Assembly (NCBI GenBank): GCA_039029935.1
Contig: JBCCFC010000771.1
Location: forward strand, 1-6,674
Direction of reading: 5' to 3'
Origin: G039029935 sp039029935
Lineage (GTDB): Bacteria > Chloroflexota > Anaerolineae > Caldilineales > Caldilineaceae
Length of the DNA: 6,674 bases
Shown: positions 1-5,331 of the stretch, piece after piece
Numbering within the stretch: position 1 is the first letter of the stretch
Layout: each line of letters opens with the position of its first letter
The notes under the pieces: model-generated
Databases searched by the model: none
What the model saw: the letters and a program-made list of their open reading frames with translations, nothing else
What the model was told of the DNA's origin: nothing
Translations under genes and position numbers: made by a program

Positions 1-21
1 CCTCTACAACTGTGTAAGTCC

Positions 22-44
22 ATAGGTTTCGCAACACAACCTAT
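22..44. other. Short hairpin downstream of mltG
   Basis: ATAGGTT (22-28) and AACCTAT (38-44) are perfect 7-bp inverted arms around a 9-base loop. The hairpin lies about 50 bp past the mltG stop codon. Read on the minus strand it is not followed by a T-run, so it is not a convincing intrinsic terminator. It could still mark the 3' end of the mltG transcript. Nothing else was recognised in 1-94. Confidence 0.3.
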
Positions 45-94
45 ATCGTGACATTGTTCTATGCGAATCTCGTCCGATTTATTTTGTCGTTAGT

Positions 95-1279
95 CTAGTC
101 ATTCTGTCTTTGCTGATAACGTTGCACATTTTGCGCATGTTCCTCAAATGTTTCTGCAAAGACATGCGCCCCACTTTGGTCTGGTGTCGCAACAAAGAAA
201 AGATAATTGTGGTCTTCTGGTGCTAGCACCGCTTGGATACTGGCAAGTCCGGGGTTACAGATTGGGCCGGGTGGCATCCCCGGGTAGAGGTAGGTGTTAT
301 AAGGGCTATCGACTGTGCTATATTCCGCCAGCGAGACAGGTGTTTTCCACCATTGGTCAGGGGCTGGCTGATAGCCCATTGCATATTGCACAGTCGGGTC
401 TGCCTCAAGCCGTTTACCCACATCCAACCGATTGAGATAGACACCAGCGATGGTAGCACGCTCCTCTGGCACAACGGCTTCTCGCTCAACAATGCTCGCA
501 ATGGTCAAAACTTCGTACAACGAGTAGGGTGTCAAGCCATCGACAACCGCCTCTTTATACAATGGCAGAACCCGCCGTGCAAAATTCTCAAGCTGTTGCT
601 CGAGCAGTACATTGCTGGTTGTCTTTTCAAGGGCAATTTCATAGGTATCGGGGAATAGATACCCTTCTAGGCTTGTCCCTGCGGGACGCTCTTGTAGAAA
701 CGGATAGCGACTGGGGTCAAGTTGTGTCAGGTCGCCAACCGAAACTTGCTGATGATACTGTTCAGCTTCTGCCGAGACACCATCAACCAAATCAGAAAAA
801 ATATTTTGCGCAATCAGCGTGTCGACAATCTGTCCATAACGCCACCCTTCAGGGATTGTCAGATTGGCACTGGCCGCTCTGGCGTTTTGCAGAATCTCCA
901 CAACCTCGATCAAGTTCATAGATGGATTCAAGGTAAATGTCCCTGCTGCCAGCCGACTGCTGAGACCGTTGATCCGTACATACGCTTCAAAGAGTACTTC
1001 ATCCTGCACAAGCCCTGCTGTTTTCAAATTTTGCCCAATCACACGTGCAGGTGTCCCCGGCTCCACCACAAACTGCACTGGACGCGTGTCAACGCTGTTG
1101 CGCGCTGTCAACAATTCCTCATTGTTGTTGAGGTAGGCATCGAGCATTTGCTCACGACCATTGAGGGTTCCAACGACATTTTCTGTTATCGTTCTAGCAC
1201 AGGCAAGAAGTACACATGAGATGAGTAGTATAATGGTGATGTGTAGAAGCCGTTTAAGTTGTTTATTATTCAATATCAT
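95..1279 (-). CDS. mltG: Endolytic murein transglycosylase MltG (YceG family)
   Basis: MltG cleaves nascent peptidoglycan strands at the outer face of the cytoplasmic membrane and is thought to set glycan chain length. The 394-residue product has a basic N-terminus, a hydrophobic segment at about 11-26, a LysM-like region at about 66-135 (VEPGTPARVIGQNL, then LAAGTFTLNP) and the YceG catalytic domain at about 140-390. LEGYLFPDTY (204-213) and ASIVERE (261-267) are family hallmarks. E265 aligns with the catalytic glutamate of E. coli MltG (E218), followed by the conserved GVYLNRL and LEADPTVQYA stretches. Two cysteines, C22 (LISC) and C27 (LLAC), could be lipobox cysteines, so the anchor may be a lipid instead of the usual single transmembrane helix. 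The ATG at 1279 is the first start after an in-frame stop. No clear Shine-Dalgarno sequence precedes it. Length is normal for the family. Confidence 0.95.
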   Translation of the reverse strand: MILNNKQLKRLLHITIILLISCVLLACARTITENVVGTLNGREQMLDAYLNNNEELLTARNSVDTRPVQFVVEPGTPARVIGQNLKTAGLVQDEVLFEAYVRINGLSSRLAAGTFTLNPSMNLIEVVEILQNARAASANLTIPEGWRYGQIVDTLIAQNIFSDLVDGVSAEAEQYHQQVSVGDLTQLDPSRYPFLQERPAGTSLEGYLFPDTYEIALEKTTSNVLLEQQLENFARRVLPLYKEAVVDGLTPYSLYEVLTIASIVEREAVVPEERATIAGVYLNRLDVGKRLEADPTVQYAMGYQPAPDQWWKTPVSLAEYSTVDSPYNTYLYPGMPPGPICNPGLASIQAVLAPEDHNYLFFVATPDQSGAHVFAETFEEHAQNVQRYQQRQND

Positions 1280-1327
1280 ATGCGTTCAATGGTATTGTCA
1301 GTGAATCTGCGCCGCTGTATATTGCCA

Positions 1328-1472
1328 CATGGGGCCCAAATCCCATGCTAATACAGGAAGCCTGTTTAAACAGGCTGTGTCTAGTACACTTCAGTGTACT
1401 TCCTGTGATAAACACCGAATTAATTCGGTAGGCTTGGCCTGCTGAGGTCGCCTATCTATTTTTGCGATAGGC
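1328..1472. other. Cluster of adjacent palindromes (candidate structured RNA or DNA element)
   Basis: The spacer between the hydrolase gene and mltG is filled with inverted repeats. CATGGG/CCCATG pair across 1328-1347. ACAGGA (1353-1358) pairs with TCCTGT (1401-1406) and encloses two perfect palindromes: AGCCTGTTTAAACAGGCT (1359-1376) and AGTACACT-TC-AGTGTACT (1383-1400). This gives a three-way junction with no unpaired base where either hairpin meets the outer stem. ACCGAATTAATTCGGT (1414-1429) is another perfect palindrome. It is followed at once by AGGC-TTG-GCCT (1430-1440), and GCCTATC/GATAGGC (1450-1472) overlaps the hydrolase stop codon. No stem is followed by a T-run on the minus strand. 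It could be a 3'-UTR or leader structure, a REP-like repeat or a compound terminator. The palindromes are certain; the role is unknown. Confidence 0.6.
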
Positions 1473-2351
1473 ATAATTCCGTTGCTGTGTACCAGCAGCA
1501 CCATCTTCACTGTGGTTGTTGGGCATAAAAATGTCATTATATTCACGACATGCCTCGATCAAATTGGCTGCGGAAAAATGTCCTCCCGTCCAAAAAGTCA
1601 TCCGCGATTCTTTTTCAAATAAATAAGATATCATTTTTTCGGTGTCCATTTGGAGCGCATCTAATTTTGCGACCTCACGGGTTAATTGTATCAGATAACC
1701 GATTTTTTCGTGAATTTCTGGTTGGGGTGTACGACGGACATTGCCGCTACCAGGGAAAAGCCGCTCTGGACGCAGTGCGGCCAATGTGCGCAGGCTGCTG
1801 ACAATGGCAAACAAATTAAATTCGGATGACCAGCTTTTATCACGACCTGCAATAAACGCATCGGCACAAAACAGCCAACGTTTGTGCGGTTCAAAAAAGC
1901 TGACATGATCAAGCGTATGGCCCGGCGTATCAATCACACGGAGGCGATAATCGGGTGTTTGTAGGATATAGTCGGTATCGTCAAATGTCTGTAAATTGGC
2001 AACAGGTTGTGGAATCCCCCAAATAAAACGACGATAAAACTGAATTGGTTTCTTTGTCGGGTCTTCAATCAGTTCCTTGGTGCGCCAAGGCACATAAATA
2101 GGGATGCTCGGGTAGTGGGCGCGCAATGCTGCCAGACCACCCGTGTGGTCCTCATGATAATGGGTGATCGCTATCTGATCCACATGCACCTGCTGTAGAA
2201 TTTTGAGTAATTCATGCGCTGTACACGTGGGTCCGGTGTCGATCAACAGCCCATCCAGCCAATAGGCGGCTGTCCAGTAAATTGGCTTGCCCAGTACTGT
2301 CCGCGACATGCGGATGGCGATGACAGCACCGTGCTGTTCTACGTGAATCAT
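1452..2351 (-). CDS. Metallo-beta-lactamase-fold hydrolase
   Basis: This is a predicted cytoplasmic metal-dependent hydrolase of 299 residues related to the glyoxalase II/LACTB2 branch of the MBL superfamily. Visible motifs in order are LLIDTG (35-40), the zinc-binding THYHEDH signature (63-69, ligands H64, H66, D68 and H69), DTPGHTLDH (141-149, ligand H145) and CADAF (162-166, bridging D164). The last family motif, normally PGHG with a metal-2 histidine, reads PGSG here (200-203, S202), so one ligand is missing. Residues 215-275 are probably a C-terminal helical/winged domain. The ATG at 2351 overlaps the thioesterase stop as ATGA, with an AGG just upstream, so the two genes are translationally coupled. 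The coupling suggests a role in thioester or acyl metabolism, but the substrate cannot be read from the sequence. The fold is near certain; the function is unassigned. Confidence 0.88.
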   Translation of the reverse strand: MIHVEQHGAVIAIRMSRTVLGKPIYWTAAYWLDGLLIDTGPTCTAHELLKILQQVHVDQIAITHYHEDHTGGLAALRAHYPSIPIYVPWRTKELIEDPTKKPIQFYRRFIWGIPQPVANLQTFDDTDYILQTPDYRLRVIDTPGHTLDHVSFFEPHKRWLFCADAFIAGRDKSWSSEFNLFAIVSSLRTLAALRPERLFPGSGNVRRTPQPEIHEKIGYLIQLTREVAKLDALQMDTEKMISYLFEKESRMTFWTGGHFSAANLIEACREYNDIFMPNNHSEDGAAGTQQRNYAYRKNR

Positions 2352-2836
2352 GTTACCTGTTGACTGATCTTCTCCGCCCCATCAAGCAATCGTTGCATAA
2401 TATCCGCAGGAATCTTTGCCATGCGATTCTCCAAATCGACACAAATATGGTCACTCGTTCCTGTCGCGGCGATTACCTCTGGCTGCTCATCCGTTGCCTT
2501 GTGAACCAACTCATAGGTAAACTGCACCTTGCGGCTGCGCAACAGCGACAAATGGGTACGTAATTCTAACGCACCCCCAAAGCGCACGGCTGTACGATAG
2601 GCTGCATTAATACCCGTCACCGCAAAATGATGCCCCGAAGCCGCAATCTCGGTGTAGGGCATCTCCGCTGCCTTCATCCATTCAATGCGACCCACCTCAA
2701 ACCACACGATATAGGCGGCATGGTGGACGACCCCCATCAGGTCGGTTTCGGCAAAGCGGACGTCGATATTGGTGGTGACGACGGCTTGGGTGAGGGTGGT
2801 TGGTTTGTTTCTTGTTGAATCAGTGTTGTTACTCAT
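2348..2836 (-). CDS. Hotdog-fold acyl-CoA thioesterase (4HBT, YbgC/FcbC-like)
   Basis: The 162-residue product matches the single-hotdog 4-hydroxybenzoyl-CoA thioesterase family, which hydrolyses acyl- or aroyl-CoA thioesters in the cytoplasm. The active-site segment RFAETDLMGVVHHAAY (27-42) carries the catalytic aspartate (D32) of the YbgC/FcbC group, followed by the central helix YIVWFEVGRIEWM (42-54). The remaining beta strands run to about residue 135, and a short helical tail follows. An extra polar N-terminus of about 20 residues precedes the domain. The ATG at 2836 is preceded by GAGAG at a plausible distance. It is the first gene of a two-gene unit, and its stop overlaps the start of the MBL hydrolase. 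A promoter-like pair lies at 2902-2929. Chain-length or aromatic preference cannot be deduced. Confidence 0.9.
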   Translation of the reverse strand: MSNNTDSTRNKPTTLTQAVVTTNIDVRFAETDLMGVVHHAAYIVWFEVGRIEWMKAAEMPYTEIAASGHHFAVTGINAAYRTAVRFGGALELRTHLSLLRSRKVQFTYELVHKATDEQPEVIAATGTSDHICVDLENRMAKIPADIMQRLLDGAEKISQQVT

Positions 2837-2897
2837 TGATGTGCTCTCTATTTTTATGTGAAAGAAGTAAAGCTGAGAAAATAATTAAAAATAAACC

Positions 2898-2995
2898 GAT
2901 AAATATACTACAGGGGATTGGGGAATCAAACTGATTTTTGCCGTGTATGGAGACTTAATTCCGTTCCCCCTTTAATCCGTTATAGTATATTTTTC
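2898..2995. repeat. Imperfect inverted repeat between DUF433 gene and thioesterase operon
   Basis: The first 22 bases (2898-2919) match the reverse complement of the last 22 (2974-2995) at 18 positions, with ATATACTA and GGATT shared. After a 3-base offset, GGGGAA is also shared. The right arm reaches the last base of the DUF433 stop codon; the left arm contains the thioesterase -10 candidate. It may be a remnant insertion element, an unusual bidirectional terminator or a regulatory stem. No convincing target-site duplication was found. Confidence 0.5.
2902..2929 (-). promoter_or_regulatory. Candidate sigma-70-type promoter for the thioesterase operon
   Basis: Read on the minus strand, TTGATT (2924-2929) and TATATT (2902-2907) are separated by 16 bp. 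They match the -35 consensus at 4/6 and the -10 consensus at 5/6. Transcription would start near 2895, about 60 nt before the thioesterase ATG. The -10 hexamer lies inside the left arm of the inverted repeat at 2898-2995, so folding or loss of that repeat would affect it. Confidence 0.4.
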
Positions 2996-3312
2996 TAAAG
3001 ACTTAAATGATTTGACTTAAATCGCAATTTAGATGGAATTTGTTTTTTCAGTGATTCGACAAATGCTTGGCTTTTTTTGATGGAATCGTTAATTTCTTCA
3101 CGATAATCAAAATAATAGCTCAAGGCTGCATAAATTTGGGCAAGAGTCAGATCATATTGCGTAGCAATTTCATCTACAGCGATGCCCATCCACTCATGCC
3201 AAATGACAATATTTTCGACAGTAATACGACGCCCCGAAATTCGAGGCTTTCCATTCTTGATCCCTGGCGTGGACTCAATGTGTAATTCTAAAGTTTGAAC
3301 TGATATTTTCAC
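2995..3312 (-). CDS. DUF433 antitoxin-like DNA-binding protein
   Basis: This 105-residue protein has the DUF433 (PF04255/COG2442) pattern: GKPRISGRRITVENI (21-35), GIAVDEIATQYDLTLAQIYAAL (43-64), a small helix-turn-helix-like unit, then SYYFDYREEI (65-74). A basic tail of about 25 residues follows. DUF433 proteins are predicted antitoxins, usually encoded just before a DUF5615 PIN-like toxin (COG4634). No toxin ORF follows here, only 158 bp containing an inverted repeat, so this copy appears to be an orphan. The start is GTG at 3312, 7 bases after the methyltransferase stop, and a G-rich run touches the start codon instead of lying at normal distance. No ATG lies before the conserved domain. 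It probably shares the methyltransferase transcript. The family call is firm; the role is uncertain. Confidence 0.85.
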   Translation of the reverse strand: MKISVQTLELHIESTPGIKNGKPRISGRRITVENIVIWHEWMGIAVDEIATQYDLTLAQIYAALSYYFDYREEINDSIKKSQAFVESLKKQIPSKLRFKSNHLSL

Positions 3313-3319
3313 CCCCTAA

Positions 3320-4108
3320 CTACTTCCGTGCGATAAATAAACCCCATCGGAAATCACCAATCTCACAAAACTCAATTTTTGTGTCCCAACGCCCCAGCAG
3401 ATAGTCAAATTCATCTTGGCTATACTGATTCAAAAACTCCTCTTTTCTGCTCAATATGCGCTCGTGGCCACGCTTTAGTGTATCAATGAATTGATCGGTA
3501 ATATCCTCAGCCACAACATCGATAAACTGTGCGTCACGCAAAGTTTGCGCATAAGAGGGGATATCTTCCAAATAATAACCACAGGTGGTGACGTATTCCT
3601 CAAATGCCTTGGTCAATGGTTCAGTACCACGGCAAAAATCGGTGATCAGGAGCTGACCGCCGGGTTTCAATGCTTGATAAATGTGACGCCACGCGATAGG
3701 TCTTTCAGAAACATACAATAGACAGTCTTGGGTCCATGCCAGATCAAAGGTTGATAATGGCGGTTGCATCTGGACGATATCACCCTGTTGGAAGGTAATT
3801 GAGTCGATGCCGCGCGCTTGTTGACGCTCACGACTTAAGGCAATCATATGTTCAGAGATGTCCAATCCAAGGATAGAAGCGTCATATGTTTCGGCCAAAT
3901 AAAAGGTTGTGCCGCCCAGCCCACTACCAATTTCTAGCACATGATGTCCTTGCTCGATATCGACACGCTGACATAATGTCTTTACAAAGTCGGTCCCGCC
4001 AGGACTTTGAAAGCCTTGCTCATACAGATACTCAGATCGAAGAATGTTTCGACGCGAATAACGCTGACTTTCTTCTTCTTGGCTGGCTTTATATTGTGTT
4101 GTACTCAT
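3320..4108 (-). CDS. SAM-dependent methyltransferase, phosphoethanolamine N-methyltransferase-like
   Basis: The 262-residue class I methyltransferase resembles the phosphobase methyltransferases (Plasmodium PMT and the plant PEAMT methyltransferase domain) along its length. It has an N-terminal lid with Y17 and SPGG (35-38), SAM motif I VLEIGSGLGG (57-66), LDIS (82-85) with acidic D83, GD (109-110), then LLITDF (153-158). The C-terminus has RKEEFLNQYS (221-230), K244 and a final RWGLFIARK. By memory alignment to Plasmodium PMT, Y17 matches catalytic Y19, and Y172, Y178 and K244 match substrate-phosphate contacts. Catalytic H132, however, is Y132, Y160 is F158, and R179 is C176. The substrate may therefore not be phosphoethanolamine. 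The ATG at 4108 follows an AGGGA about 9 bases upstream. DUF433 follows after 7 bp. The enzyme class is secure; the substrate is open. Confidence 0.88.
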   Translation of the reverse strand: MSTTQYKASQEEESQRYSRRNILRSEYLYEQGFQSPGGTDFVKTLCQRVDIEQGHHVLEIGSGLGGTTFYLAETYDASILGLDISEHMIALSRERQQARGIDSITFQQGDIVQMQPPLSTFDLAWTQDCLLYVSERPIAWRHIYQALKPGGQLLITDFCRGTEPLTKAFEEYVTTCGYYLEDIPSYAQTLRDAQFIDVVAEDITDQFIDTLKRGHERILSRKEEFLNQYSQDEFDYLLGRWDTKIEFCEIGDFRWGLFIARK

Positions 4109-4198
4109 TATAGACTATCCCTATCTGTGTTTTATTTAGAAATTGACCAAAAGCCGCAAGACAATGCGTTCAACAACGCACCCGCACAAACCCACGCG

Positions 4199-4207
4199 AT
4201 TATAGCA
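4199..4207 (-). promoter_or_regulatory. Extended -10 promoter for the methyltransferase operon
   Basis: The minus strand reads TGCTATAAT, a perfect -10 hexamer with the TGn extension. It is about 90 bp before the methyltransferase ATG and about 18 bp past the terminator of the sigma operon. The -35 region is T-rich and poorly matched, as is common for extended -10 promoters. A small GCGTT-CAAC-AACGC hairpin (4166-4179) lies in the predicted leader. Confidence 0.5.
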
Positions 4208-4224
4208 GGTTTTAGCCATAAATA

Positions 4225-4264
4225 AAAGAAGGACGACGCTAGTACCCTAACGTCGCCCTTCTTT
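4225..4264 (-). terminator. Rho-independent terminator of the sigma-factor operon
   Basis: Two 14-base arms (4225-4238 and 4251-4264) pair around a 12-base loop. The only irregular pair is a G-U wobble on the minus-strand RNA. The minus-strand stem ends in CTTCTTTTATTT, a reasonable U-rich tail. It starts about 20 bp after the stop of the 112-residue protein. The A/T-rich stem base could allow weak activity in the other direction, but no plus-strand gene needs it. Confidence 0.8.
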
Positions 4265-4283
4265 CATACCATATGCCGATCGC

Positions 4284-4622
4284 CTAAACCGCACTTGGCC
4301 GCAGATAATTTTGTCCATAGGACGGAGCTGTCCAATTACTCATCCACTGTTGTGTCTCAAACATACACGAATCCACAAGCTGCTGTTGCATTTGATTGGT
4401 ATTCGCCAACACACTGTTCATGATACGACTAAAGTGTACCCACCAGTCCTCGGGTAATTCTTCAACGATGCTATGGTCGATAGCATTCTGACGCACCTGC
4501 TCAACCACTGCTGGCGCAAGTTGATGTTGTTGTCGCCACGCATCCAGTAGCATGTCTAGCTTGGCATTTTGTGCTGCACTCAACGCCATTTCGGGCAGTT
4601 CATTGTGTCCTTGATTGCTCAC
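4284..4622 (-). CDS. Uncharacterised 112-residue protein coupled to the ECF sigma factor (possible sigma regulator)
   Basis: I do not recognise a family. A longer reading from 4715 would overlap the sigma gene heavily. The GTG at 4622 is preferred because GGAGG (4632-4636) lies nine bases upstream, and it begins one base after the sigma stop codon. The product is polar, mostly helical in appearance and rich in Gln, Asn and Trp (W29, W60, W61, W93, W97). It has no transmembrane segment and no signal peptide. Its only cysteine is C86, so the zinc-binding HxxxCxxC motif of classical ZAS anti-sigma factors is absent. Tight coupling to a sigma gene suggests a cytoplasmic anti-sigma or co-regulator, but this rests on position alone. 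A terminator follows directly. Confidence 0.8.
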   Translation of the reverse strand: MSNQGHNELPEMALSAAQNAKLDMLLDAWRQQHQLAPAVVEQVRQNAIDHSIVEELPEDWWVHFSRIMNSVLANTNQMQQQLVDSCMFETQQWMSNWTAPSYGQNYLRPSAV

Positions 4623-4623
4623 G

Positions 4624-5151
4624 TTATTGTGCCTCCATAAATTCAACCAATTTTTTTCTGGCGGTGGAGAGTCGATAACGTACTGTGCCATCGGGTATCT
4701 CCAAGGCTTCGCCAATCTGTTTGCTGTTCATGCCACCCAGCACATTCATAGACAGCACAACCCGCAGGTTTTCTGGCAGTTGTGTCATCGCTTCCTCCAA
4801 CACAATCAGTTGTGTTTGTAACGACATGGCATCCTGCTCACCAGGCGTACTGGTTTCGACAACGTGCTGTTTTGCAGTAGAAACCATGTCACTTTCAATC
4901 TTCTGCCAGCGAATGGTCCGTCGCAGCGAGTCGGTATATAGGTTCTTGGCGACGGAAAAGAGCCAGTATTGATGCTGGCTTTCCTGCATCTCCACCAGTT
5001 TGGGCATGTGCCGCCATGCACGGACAAAGGTTTCCTGCAACAAATCAAGCGACCGCTCGGCATCACCCGTCTGCCCTAGAAAATAGGCATAAATGCTTGA
5101 ATAATGGGCTTCATAAAGTTGGTTGAAAAGTGGCTCATGTTGGTTGCTCAT
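4624..5151 (-). CDS. ECF-type RNA polymerase sigma factor
   Basis: This group IV sigma factor of 175 residues directs RNA polymerase to a specific promoter set. Sigma-2 spans about 6-80: LYEAHYSSIYAYFL (12-25), the core-binding DLLQETFVRAW (36-46) and the -10-recognition helix QYWLFSVAKNLYTDSLRR (61-78). Sigma-4 spans about 120-172, with LPENLRVVLSM (125-135) and the helix-turn-helix SKQIGEALEIPDGTVRYRL (143-161). There is no C-terminal extension. The open frame continues upstream to a GTG at 5253, but the extra 34 codons translate the 8-bp repeat array. The ATG at 5151 has AGGAG (5161-5165) nine bases upstream and starts where family similarity begins. The next gene follows after one base. 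No clear ECF-type promoter was seen upstream, so the gene may be read from the solenoid-protein transcript or from within the repeats. Confidence 0.93.
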   Translation of the reverse strand: MSNQHEPLFNQLYEAHYSSIYAYFLGQTGDAERSLDLLQETFVRAWRHMPKLVEMQESQHQYWLFSVAKNLYTDSLRRTIRWQKIESDMVSTAKQHVVETSTPGEQDAMSLQTQLIVLEEAMTQLPENLRVVLSMNVLGGMNSKQIGEALEIPDGTVRYRLSTARKKLVEFMEAQ

Positions 5152-5160
5152 GTGGTATGA

Positions 5161-5165
5161 CTCCT
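5161..5165 (-). promoter_or_regulatory. Ribosome binding site that fixes the sigma-factor start
   Basis: AGGAG on the minus strand lies nine bases before the ATG at 5151. It supports that start over the upstream in-frame GTG at 5253, which would translate the tandem repeats. The coupled downstream gene has the same arrangement: GGAGG at 4632-4636, nine bases before its GTG. Confidence 0.8.
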
Positions 5166-5187
5166 GTAGGTGGGTAATCAGTAGGCT

Positions 5188-5227
5188 GGTAGGTCGGTAG
5201 GTCGGTAGGTCGGTAGGTCGGTAGGTC
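5188..5227. repeat. Five perfect tandem copies of GGTAGGTC
   Basis: The 8-bp unit GGTAGGTC is repeated five times without a mismatch, and a degenerate GTAGGCT (5181-5187) precedes it. The array lies in the leader of the sigma gene, 37 bp before its ATG. In another phase the unit is TCGGTAGG. Perfect copies of an 8-bp unit are prone to slippage, so copy number may vary between strains. Confidence 0.95.
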
Positions 5228-5241
5228 AGCGAGTCAATACT

Positions 5242-5331
5242 GAATACCGACACACTGAATACCGACAGACCGAATACCGACAGACCGAATACCGCTACAC
5301 CGAATACCGCTGCACCGAATACCGCTACGCC
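5242..5331. repeat. Six tandem copies of a 15-bp unit (GAATACCGACAGACC type)
   Basis: Units start at 5242, 5257, 5272, 5287, 5302 and 5317. Those at 5257 and 5272 are identical. The first ends CACACT, and the last three carry CGCT in place of CGAC. On the minus strand the unit reads as TCGGTAT plus TCGGTCTG, so the TCGGT core of the neighbouring 8-bp array occurs here in the opposite orientation. The last unit runs into the stop codon and final codons of the solenoid-protein gene. Confidence 0.93.

Noticed and set aside
148..1219. Plus-strand open frames opposite mltG and similar frames elsewhere
   Set aside because: Their translations have no recognisable domains, and each lies wholly opposite a minus-strand gene with clear family motifs.
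1450..1472. Intrinsic terminator of the thioesterase/hydrolase operon
   Set aside because: The 7-bp stem overlaps the stop codon and is followed on the minus strand by GACCTCAGC, not by a T-run.
3000..3022. Direct repeat GACTTAAAT (3000-3008 and 3014-3022) as a target-site duplication
   Set aside because: The two copies are only 5 bp apart inside the DUF433 coding end and do not flank any element.
4623..4715. Longer 143-residue reading of the sigma-partner gene starting at 4715
   Set aside because: It would overlap the end of the sigma factor by about 90 bp in another frame. The GTG at 4622 has a good ribosome binding site and follows the sigma stop by one base.
5188..5237. Promoter with TTGACT (5232-5237) as -35 and the 8-bp repeats as spacer
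   Set aside because: The -35 match is good, but no acceptable -10 hexamer lies 15-19 bp downstream; the repeats offer only TACCGA.
5188..5331. CRISPR array
   Set aside because: Units of 8 and 15 bp are directly contiguous with no unique spacers, and there are no cas genes.
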